DNA from: Bacillota bacterium
GTDB taxonomy: Bacteria > Bacillota > Clostridia > Lachnospirales > Lachnospiraceae
Reading direction: 5' to 3'
Length of the DNA: 64,000 nucleotides
NCBI GenBank assembly: GCA_023386315.1
Contig: JAEWJZ010000004.1
Span: 68,250 to 132,249, forward strand
In this document: positions 58,053 through 64,000 of the stretch, piece by piece
How positions within the stretch are numbered: the stretch's first letter is position 1
Layout of the letters: each line of letters opens with the position of its first letter
Made by a program: the position numbers and the translations under genes
The notes under the pieces: model-generated
Told to the model about the DNA's origin: nothing
What the model saw: only the letters and a program-made list of their open reading frames with translations
Database searches by the model: none

Positions 58053-59030
58053 TTAGACAGTTCCGCCTTCCTGTAGCTTTACATTCACGATCTGATCCAG
58101 TTCTATGTGCTTGGCACCTTCAATTTCCTGCATTATGGTATTTACACACCGTTTCGCTATTTCCGGAAGATTCTGACTTATAGTTGTAACTGTGGGATTT
58201 ATCATTCTGGTCAGGGGGATACCATCATACCCTATGATCTTAAGCCTTCCTGGTACATCTATCTGATACTCCCCGGCAACTTTCAGACAGGTAATGGCCG
58301 CGATGTCATCTGCAAAAATACCATCTGCATATTCAATAAACCTGACGCATTCCCGTCTCACCCACTCGCTGTATTCATAGATCATTCTGTCTCTGGGTGT
58401 ATATACCTCAAGAACATTCAGCCCTTCCTCTTCTATCCTTTCCCGGAACGCTTTGTGTCTTTCTAAAAAACACCAATTATCATATGGCATAGGCATGAAT
58501 TGCACCAGCTTCCGGCACCCCCCTCTTAGCAATGCTTCCGCTGCCAATAGTCCCCCCTGGCGATGGTCTGAATGGATATTAGCAACATCCGGTCCCCAGC
58601 TTCTATCCATACATACAATAGGACGGCGGATGTTGCTTATATCTGTATCCATGACCATATCTGCACAACTGATCAACCCATCCATAACATTTCTTTGCAA
58701 CATCTCCAGGTACTCTTCCTGCTTTAAAAACTTCTCATCAGCGCTGCAGATCATACACTTATAACCATGTTTATACAGTTCAAGTTCTATGTATTTCGTC
58801 AAACCCGCAAAAAAAGGATGTTCCAAGTCCGGGACCAACACTCCCACAAAACCAGAGCGCTTACGATACAGATTTTGGGCCAGTTCATTAGGAACATAGT
58901 CCAGCTCCTTGACTGCATCTAGAATCTTTTTCTTGGTATCTTCTGCTATATAACCAGTTCCATTCAAAGCTCTGGAAACCGTACCTATCCCAACTCCAGC
59001 CTTTAACGCAACATCTCGTATACTGGCCAT
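58053..59030 (-). CDS. LacI family transcriptional regulator
   Basis: This 325-residue repressor has an N-terminal helix-turn-helix (SIRDVALKAGVGIGTVSRAL) with the hinge helix following, and a periplasmic-binding-protein-like sensor (about 60-325). It is the probable regulator of the sugar importer-GH32 operon, transcribed in the same direction, from which it is separated by 510 bases with a terminator. The palindrome at 57650 is a likely operator. The inducer is presumably a fructoside or its phosphate, which is an inference. Confidence 0.93.
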   Translation of the reverse strand: MASIRDVALKAGVGIGTVSRALNGTGYIAEDTKKKILDAVKELDYVPNELAQNLYRKRSGFVGVLVPDLEHPFFAGLTKYIELELYKHGYKCMICSADEKFLKQEEYLEMLQRNVMDGLISCADMVMDTDISNIRRPIVCMDRSWGPDVANIHSDHRQGGLLAAEALLRGGCRKLVQFMPMPYDNWCFLERHKAFRERIEEEGLNVLEVYTPRDRMIYEYSEWVRRECVRFIEYADGIFADDIAAITCLKVAGEYQIDVPGRLKIIGYDGIPLTRMINPTVTTISQNLPEIAKRCVNTIMQEIEGAKHIELDQIVNVKLQEGGTV

Positions 59031-59363
59031 ATTTTATTTGCTCCTTTCATTTTTGCATATTGGTTCTCACAAATTATTTTTATCTTATATTATACTGAAG
59101 AAAAATGCAAGATTACATTTGAAATGCTATTTGTAGGTAAGCGCTAAATAACCCCGTGTCACTGCAATCAATATATGTTGATTATGGAATTTACGGCATC
59201 AGGAGATCCAACATAATATTCGGTTTATCATTCCATAAGAAGAAACTAAAGGCCAAATATTCTACCGGAGTAACAGTTCCATTTTATGCCTAAAAACTAA
59301 GATAGTAAAAAATCAGGGTGAAATCAATGAGGATTTCGACCCCGATCTTATCCAAAGAAGGAA
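59031..59363. other. Gene-free region upstream of LacI
   Basis: This region is AT-rich with no gene. It contains a LacI/cre-like AAGCGCT element (about 59139-59145) and, from 59255, the beginning of the duplicated cassette with its hairpin terminator at 59312-59346. Confidence 0.4.
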
Positions 59364-59428
59364 TTATTTATCTATTGAATTATTAGTATAATCCTCCATA
59401 TTATATAGTGCCGTTTTAAAATCTCCAT
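59255..59428 (-). repeat. Duplicated 3' cassette, copy A
   Basis: This roughly 170-base block matches 60676-60864 over most of its length. It holds the last 21 codons of a reading frame (GDFKTALYNMEDYTNN), a terminator and about 50 bases beyond. The two copies flank the alpha/beta hydrolase gene. Confidence 0.8.
59312..59346 (-). terminator. Terminator in cassette copy A
   Basis: ATCAGGGTGAAATC pairs with GATTTCGACCCCGAT around a short loop, and on the minus strand TTTTTT follows. Confidence 0.7.
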
Positions 59429-59525
59429 CTTTTATGTACGCTACCGTCGAGAAATATATAAAATAGTACAACGAGCAAAGAATTAAAGAAAAACCAGTAT
59501 GGACTGGAACTTTTACTAACTTCAC
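59364..59525 (-). pseudogene. C-terminal gene fragment, relative of the lipoprotein pseudogene
   Basis: A 53-codon frame (GTG at 59525) reads KLVKVPVHTGFSLILCSLYY, then FIYFSTVAYIKDGDFKTALY and NMEDYTNNSIDK, with one hydrophobic stretch. Its last 21 codons match the 3' end of the pseudogene at 60800, mostly with synonymous changes, so that frame was once selected. It has no convincing ribosome site and its front part is unrelated, so I read it as a fragment left by duplication. Confidence 0.5.
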
Positions 59526-59541
59526 ATTATGCTCATAATCT

Positions 59542-60234
59542 TTATAAGTTATCTTTAAGCCATTCAGTTACAATCTTCATATCTTCAGGTTGCATAAAAG
59601 AATGTTCGCTGTTTTCCGATACTGTCAGCTTGCAATAATGTGCATCTGCAAAAGTTTGAATAACTTCAATAGGTTGCAAATTATCTTTTCCACCATAAAG
59701 AATCGATGTTGGAATATCCCAATTTTTAATTGGATGTGCTAACACATATTGAAAGTAGTCCCAACGTAATATATCAAAAGGTGTTGGAATTTCTTTTTCC
59801 AAGCGAAGCCTTTCTTCACTCACATCATACCACTCAAACATTTGTCTAATCATATATTCCATGTTTAACATTGGTGATTGAAAAAGACATTTTGCAAATT
59901 TTCTATCCATATAAATATTTAAACTGAAATACGCACCAAGACTACAAGCAAACAAGGAAACATCACTCCAGTTTGCGAAAGTATAATCAGCAATTATTGT
60001 AAGATCATTTATACCATTCCAGATGTCACAACGATACTTACTATCTTTTCGCTCTCCATGCTCTGGCAAATCAAAGCTTATTGTTTGATAGCCTTTATCT
60101 TCGGCTATTTGTGCGAAATTTTCTGCATATTCCTTACAAGACATTTTCCCATGAACATGAATATATACTTTTTTTGATTCTTTTCCCCATATAATAGCAG
60201 GAATATTATTTAATACTATTTTTTCTGATTTCAT
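59542..60234 (-). CDS. Alpha/beta hydrolase
   Basis: The 230-residue enzyme has the alpha/beta hydrolase layout: IHVHGKMSCKEYAENFAQIA at the first strand (oxyanion hole region), a nucleophile elbow FACSLGAYFSL (Ser in ACSLG), the acid in LYGGKDNLQP, and the catalytic His in SENSEHSF near the C-terminus. The ATG at 60234 is chosen because GGAGG lies 5 bases upstream; a longer frame to 60285 lacks one. It is AT-rich and lies between the two cassette copies, so it may have been acquired. The substrate is unknown. Confidence 0.82.
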   Translation of the reverse strand: MKSEKIVLNNIPAIIWGKESKKVYIHVHGKMSCKEYAENFAQIAEDKGYQTISFDLPEHGERKDSKYRCDIWNGINDLTIIADYTFANWSDVSLFACSLGAYFSLNIYMDRKFAKCLFQSPMLNMEYMIRQMFEWYDVSEERLRLEKEIPTPFDILRWDYFQYVLAHPIKNWDIPTSILYGGKDNLQPIEVIQTFADAHYCKLTVSENSEHSFMQPEDMKIVTEWLKDNL

Positions 60235-60675
60235 TTTTCCTCCATCTATAAAGGTATTACCCTCCATAAGCATTTTAATATACAATTAGTTTTCATTTTA
60301 ACATTCTCCTTTCTCGATTGATTCTATATAAAAAAGTTAATCGCTATATATAAATAATCTTCATTCACTAAATTAGATGGGCCCAAATCTTTCAATATCA
60401 TGCAAATTTAAAGAAGGTACAGTATAAATTAGTCTGATGCATTTTCCGACAGATTGTTTTATACTATAACTTCTTATGTAATCATAACGGTTTTACTCTA
60501 TTAATGCAGCATGAATTGCCCCGACCAAAGTTTAATTCCTGCCTCACACACAAGCGCGGATAAATCCACACTGCATACTTATAATAACGTTAACTGCCGA
60601 TTATTTCAAGCTGTTTTGACACTTTTATAACTAATTAACATGCTGATTTCATTCATGAACTGTTGCAAAAGCAGA
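60235..60675. other. Gene-free AT-rich region
   Basis: I see no gene, repeat or RNA structure here beyond AT-rich sequence that presumably holds the hydrolase promoter. Confidence 0.4.
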
Positions 60676-60864
60676 CGAATAATCTACCGAAGCAACAGTT
60701 CCATTTTGTGTCTAAAAGCAGAATGACCTAAGATAGAAAAAAATCAGGGTGAAATCAATGCATTGGAATTCCGACCCTAATTTTATCCAGAGAAGGAAAT
60801 TATTTACTTATTAAATTATTAGTGTAATCCTCCATATTATAAAGTGCTGTTTTAAAATCTCCAT
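60676..60864 (-). repeat. Duplicated 3' cassette, copy B
   Basis: This is the matching copy of 59255-59428, with a short insertion near 60718-60732. It includes the 3' end of the lipoprotein pseudogene and its terminator. Confidence 0.8.
60743..60781 (-). terminator. Terminator in cassette copy B
   Basis: ATCAGGGT and its partner GACCCTAAT form an outer stem with a partial inner pairing; on the minus strand it is followed by a T-run. Confidence 0.65.
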
Positions 60865-61602
60865 AGTCCATTCTTTAAAAGCTTCAGAATCTGAAGAAAG
60901 CATATTATCTATTACAATTCTGTAAATAATTTCCTTGTCATTCTTTGTTTCGGTAAAGATATAATAATTATATCTTCCATTGGAAACTATATGTTTATTA
61001 AAAACATTATTTGAATTTCTTCTATTTACCATATAAACATTATCATATTTAAAAACATAAATAGAAAAGCCATGTTCGCTGTCCCCTTCCATGAAATTTG
61101 GCGGCAAATATTGTTTATCAAAAACAATATCATTACGATCCATAAATTGTGTAAAAACATAAACTATCTTTTTTTCTTCATCAAAAACCAAGGCATACTC
61201 ATATGACTGGTTATTACCTAAAACAGCAACATAGTACGGACAGATAAATGAATCAGTATCATATCTTATACTATTTGTGCGATTCAAATAAGTTTCTGTT
61301 ATTTTTGAAAGACGCTCTGTTTCTTTTTTATAGTCATTGTCACTATAATTACATTCAAGATATATTTAATAATCATTTCCTAAAATACTATCAACAGAAC
61401 TATAATAATAATTTACACTCTGAGCAGAATCTAATATAGTATCCGGGAATATGGATAATGTGCTTGGTCCCTTAAAATCATTAAACTGACCATATTCAGA
61501 AATATCCTTTACAACCTTTACTACTTTTTTATTCTGCGAACATGCAGAAATAAAGGTAACACACAACAAAAGCATAAAGTAGAATGCAGTTCTTTTTTTC
61601 AT
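60800..61602 (-). pseudogene. Lipoprotein pseudogene with a nonsense codon and a 3' frameshift
   Basis: The frame begins at 61602 with a lipoprotein signal (MKKRTAFYFMLLLCVTFISA then C21) and runs to an in-frame TAA at 61366-61368. The same frame continues directly past it (IYLECNYSDNDYKKETERLS) through about 185 more codons, to a stop at 60811. Near 60864-60880 the reading frame conserved in cassette copy A, GDFKTALYNMEDYTNN, is offset by one base, so the last 20 codons are also shifted. Two lesions make it a pseudogene. The function of the ancestor is not known; a surface lipoprotein is likely. Confidence 0.7.
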
Positions 61603-62150
61603 AGCTTGCTATTATGATGTATTTAAAGCTAATACATATACTTTTCCTCGTATTATATAGTAGTAGTGTTTATAGTCCCTCTCCAAGGACTGTATGCTAT
61701 ACTTTTAGAGATACTGTGGATTGGTTTACTTTTCCTACCACTCGATGGTTTCAGAAATGCTCCAACCACAGTCTCTTTGTATATTTGTTAACAGTTAGAT
61801 ACCGCATGACGCTTTATTTAGAACGAGGTTACTATCGCAAAGAGTACCCGTGGGCATATTGAACAAAGAGCATGCTAAATGGCATCTTCATAATTTTTGC
61901 ATTAATGATTGCGAAAAGTATAGTAAAAAACTTAGGGAATGTGGTTTTTTAGGCGAAATAGACACCTTTAACACGCAATTGCATTTATAGGGTGAGTAGA
62001 AAAAAATTTTACAAGGCTTGAATATAAATTTCATAAATATTTATAAAATAATTAAAAATTACGAAGTGTAAAAGGGTTATTTAGGTATTTTTTTTAAAGC
62101 AAGGTAATTTATAAGCTGAGCAGCTTGCATCTATCTCTAAAAACAAAAAA
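61603..62150. other. AT-rich region without a convincing gene
   Basis: A plus-strand frame of about 80 codons starts at 61614, and a neighbouring frame continues to about 61990 (KEHAKWHLHNFCINDCEKYS). Neither has a ribosome site or a recognisable family. They could be decayed coding sequence. Confidence 0.3.
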
Positions 62151-62180
62151 GCTTCTCCTCTGCTTACGCAGAGGAGAAGC
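62151..62180 (-). terminator. Terminator downstream of the cell-wall-binding protein
   Basis: GCTTCTCCTCTGC and its exact complement form a 13-bp stem with a TTAC loop, followed on the minus strand by TTTTTTGTTTTT. It ends transcripts from the gene at 62333. Confidence 0.85.
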
Positions 62181-62201
62181 CCTAATACCATTTCATTTTC
62201 A

Positions 62202-62340
62202 TCAATGCTCAATTTTATTCACGCCATACCACTTAGGTTTATACTCAAAACAATTAATACATTTAATATTTTTATGTTCCGGATCATGCCTATTGATAGA
62301 AACAATACTCAACCTAGTTTTAAGCTCGGGAATTAATTTA
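62202..62340 (-). pseudogene. Possible 3' gene fragment with a Cys pair
   Basis: A minus-strand frame between the cell-wall-binding gene and the terminator reads IPELKTRLSIVSINRHDPEH, then KNIKCINCFEYKPKWYGVNK and IEH before a TGA. The CINC motif and codon-like composition suggest coding sequence. No start codon with a ribosome site exists, and a stop lies just upstream. It may be the remains of a gene whose 5' part is lost. Confidence 0.3.
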
Positions 62341-63046
62341 TTTCACTATTAAGTTCTTTAAGTTTCTCTGACGATGCATGTAGGACATACTCATTTTGTC
62401 CGACAGCATTACATGTGTATTCACTGTCATTAATTACAGTTCTCAACATAAGAACGCTACTTTTATCTATATAAAATTCTGATTTATTATGATCAATAAA
62501 ATTCATAATAACCTGTTCTTTCGGATTAATGGTTTTTTCCTCATAAAATTCATGTGTATTTGCATCATATAGATATAAGGTATACACATTTCCATTGCTT
62601 ATCATTCGACAATCACTTTTAATGGAAATAGTTTTATCACATAAATTCGTAATGCCTACACTAATAGCTTTACCATTACCAACTTTTACATCAGAAATCC
62701 ACGCAATAAGTATCGTTATTCCATCATTTACATTATCAATTATTTCTCCGTTATAATCTAACGTGCGTCCATCTGGTATTAACCTATTTCTTTGAAGTTC
62801 TCCTGCATCATTAAAATAGTATTCCTTTCCATCCACATTCACAACTCCAGATTGCATATACCCATTTTGATCAAAATGATAACGTTTACCAGACCCAGAA
62901 TCATTAAGCCAACTATTTTTCGCAAAAGTGCCATCACTGTATACATATTGCCAGCCATTAGAGTCCTGCCTCCATTCATCAGCAAGACTTACAATTGAAC
63001 CTAAAATCGAGAACACTAAAGACAATATAACTATAAACTTTTTCAT
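62333..63046 (-). CDS. Secreted protein with cell-wall (choline-type) binding repeats
   Basis: The 237-residue protein has a cleavable signal peptide (MKKFIVILSLVFSILGSIVS, LA at 21-22) and two to three cell-wall-binding repeats at about 24-85 (WRQDSNGWQYVYSDGTFAKN, GKRYHFDQNGYMQSG and GKEYYFNDAGELQRN), which bind teichoic-acid choline or similar wall polymers. The C-terminal domain (about 100-237) is of unknown function and looks like an all-beta domain (VKVGNGKAISVGITNLCDKT). It is a single gene with its own terminator, in an AT-rich island-like region. Confidence 0.85.
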   Translation of the reverse strand: MKKFIVILSLVFSILGSIVSLADEWRQDSNGWQYVYSDGTFAKNSWLNDSGSGKRYHFDQNGYMQSGVVNVDGKEYYFNDAGELQRNRLIPDGRTLDYNGEIIDNVNDGITILIAWISDVKVGNGKAISVGITNLCDKTISIKSDCRMISNGNVYTLYLYDANTHEFYEEKTINPKEQVIMNFIDHNKSEFYIDKSSVLMLRTVINDSEYTCNAVGQNEYVLHASSEKLKELNSEIN

Positions 63047-63196
63047 GCGTATCCCCTTATCTATTAATAATACCTTTATTATAATTTATAAATTAATTAA
63101 ATACAACCAATATCATAATATATGAGAGAATCTATACGATATTTAGAAGCAAACGATACATTTAGTCCTGCTGTTTAATTATATTTCTACTTAATT

Positions 63197-63470
63197 TGTC
63201 AAATTGCTGAACTTCGTACCTTACGTTGGACAGATATAGAGGGCAAATTTATCTTAATAAGAGATGGTGAACAGCTAACCTCTATTATATTTAACAGGTA
63301 TTTAAAGGCTTATTCTGATTCTTATTGGCATTGACCCCAACCAGCCATAAAATCCGCTTTACGGCGGCTCCCTGCTTTATAGAATGGAGTTCCAGCAACT
63401 ACCCTACAGTGCTTGTTAGGACATTCCACCTTGGCTATGACCTTTGTTTAATGATTGCCCAAAATATCTT
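63197..63470 (+). pseudogene. Tyrosine recombinase (integrase) remnant
   Basis: A plus-strand frame from 63197 reads CQIAELRTLRWTDIEGKFIL, which matches the GlRisEL-LrW-Did motif around Arg I of tyrosine recombinases, with the Arg itself changed to Gln. It ends at a TGA (63332-63334). In another frame from about 63325, ALTPTSHKIRFTAAPCFIEW matches the HxxR motif (H-K-I-R), and FHLGYDLCL could be the degraded LGH motif. The pieces fit one integrase gene interrupted by a frameshift. It lies next to the 3' end of tRNA-Cys, a usual place for an integrase. Confidence 0.55.
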
Positions 63471-63506
63471 ATATACATCTGCATATATAAAATTAAAAAC
63501 AAAAAA

Positions 63507-63541
63507 TGCTTCAAACCCTTGTAAAATAAGGATTTGAAGCA
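63507..63541 (-). terminator. Terminator of the rRNA-tRNA operon
   Basis: TGCTTCAAA and TTTGAAGCA, with an inner CTT/AAG, form a hairpin followed on the minus strand by TTTTTTGTTTTT, 12 bases beyond tRNA-Cys. Confidence 0.8.
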
Positions 63542-63552
63542 CTTCTTAGAAG

Positions 63553-63623
63553 AGGCGACAACCAGATTTGAACTGGTGATCAGGGTGTTGCAGACCCACG
63601 CCTTACCACTTGGCTATGTCGCC
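63553..63623 (-). tRNA. tRNA-Cys (GCA)
   Basis: The 71-base gene starts GGCGACATAGCCAAGTGGTA, with acceptor GGCGACA paired to TGTCGCC, anticodon loop CTGCAAC (GCA), and T-arm CCAGTTCAAATCTGG. The CCA end is not encoded. The fifth pair of the anticodon stem (next to the D-arm) is a T:T mismatch. It is the last gene of the operon. Confidence 0.93.
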
Positions 63624-63656
63624 ATTAAATTATAAATCTGAACTACTTGCATTCAG

Positions 63657-63728
63657 TGACCCCAACGAGATTCGAACTCGTGTTACCGCCGTGAAAGGGC
63701 GATGTCTTAACCGCTTGACCATGGGGCC
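63657..63728 (-). tRNA. tRNA-Glu (TTC)
   Basis: The 72-base gene starts GGCCCCATGGTCAAGCGGTT, has anticodon loop CTTTCAC (TTC) and T-arm ACGAGTTCGAATCTCGT. The CCA end is not encoded. It lies between tRNA-Asn and tRNA-Cys. Confidence 0.95.
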
Positions 63729-63776
63729 TTACTTAAATTTCGTTTCCTCATAGTCTATCTAGCTGAGTATCACGAA

Positions 63777-63849
63777 CTCCCCGAGTAGGACTTGAACCTA
63801 CGACCCAACGGTTAACAGCCGTTTGCTCTACCGACTGAGCTATCGAGGA
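63777..63849 (-). tRNA. tRNA-Asn (GTT)
   Basis: The 73-base gene starts TCCTCGATAGCTCAGTCGGT, has anticodon loop CTGTTAA (GTT) and T-arm GTAGGTTCAAGTCCTAC. The CCA end is not encoded. It is the first tRNA after 23S rRNA. Confidence 0.95.
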
Positions 63850-63942
63850 TTACTGCATTGCTGCAATACCTGAGGCATATACCCTCAAAACCACACATTG
63901 TTATATATCTTCATCCGTTCTTTCCTCTTACCTAAACCAACC

Positions 63943-64000
63943 TGGTTAAGCCCTCGACCTATTAGTGACAGTCAGCTACACATGTTACCATGCTTCCACC
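63943..64000 (-). rRNA. 23S ribosomal RNA, 3' end (partial)
   Basis: Read on the minus strand the last 58 bases are GGTGGAAGCATGGTAACATG and so on to GGTCGAGGGCTTAACCA, the conserved 3' end of Firmicutes 23S rRNA. The rest is outside the window. No 5S rRNA is seen between it and the three tRNAs. Confidence 0.93.

Noticed and set aside
61614..61862. Plus-strand 82-codon gene
   Set aside because: No ribosome site, no recognised domain, and biased composition (many Tyr, Phe, Arg) typical of chance frames in AT-rich DNA.

Overview
The window looks like the chromosome of a spore-forming, chemotactic member of the Lachnospiraceae (Clostridia), possibly of the Lacrimispora/Lachnoclostridium type. 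This is an inference from the dipicolinate synthase genes, strong AGGAGG ribosome sites, low to moderate GC, many PTS, ABC and glycoside hydrolase genes, and DUF951 beside rpsF-ssb-rpsR. No species can be named from the sequence alone.

Layout. Positions 1-9100 are core genome: rpsF-ssb-rpsR, DUF951, an aldo/keto reductase, a sirtuin, two acyltransferase-fold genes, a zinc-ribbon membrane protein, an AraC regulator, an HPr-like protein without the phosphorylated histidine, and a chemoreceptor. At 9.2-11.7 kb dapA is divergent from the dipicolinate synthase pair dpaA-dpaB, which uses the DapA product during sporulation. An AT-rich class II lanthipeptide cluster follows at 11.9-22.2 kb. Its left half reads rightward: response regulator, histidine kinase, three-gene immunity-type ABC exporter and a small membrane protein. 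Its right half reads leftward: lanA, lanM and lanT (bifunctional protease/exporter). The halves meet at a shared 19-bp hairpin terminator. The single precursor carries the lipid II-binding signature CTxTxEC of mersacidin-type lantibiotics.

At 22.4-27.9 kb is a fructose/tagatose-type PTS operon (kinase, EIIBCA, class II aldolase) with an RpiR regulator and a small XRE regulator. At 28-37.8 kb are an amino acid permease, a GH42-GH43 pair, a TetR-methyltransferase unit, a second XRE paralogue, a GNAT and another TetR. At 37.8-40.7 kb lies a padR-DUF2812-kinase-nucleotidyltransferase operon. At 40.8-50.6 kb are an oligopeptide ABC importer (oppABCDF), cutC, a DeoR regulator and a large transglutaminase-like protein. 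At 51-59 kb is a fructan/sucrose-type locus: LacI regulator, sugar ABC importer and two tandem GH32 enzymes.

From 59.2 to 63.5 kb the DNA is AT-rich and decayed: a duplicated 3' cassette, a lipoprotein pseudogene, a cell-wall-binding protein and a frameshifted tyrosine-recombinase remnant. It abuts the end of an rRNA operon (23S, tRNA-Asn, tRNA-Glu, tRNA-Cys on the minus strand), which suggests an old island next to tRNA-Cys.

The most striking new signal is a 32-bp long-range inverted repeat that encloses the whole lanA gene. All but one of its imperfections are G:U wobbles in the lanA-sense RNA, and its distal arm covers part of the lanM ribosome binding site. Other regulatory signals are four 11-bp iterons at the immunity operon promoter, a 21-bp direct repeat upstream of the lanA promoter, and a palindrome (GTTGCA-N4-TGCAAC type) found at four places near two XRE paralogues.
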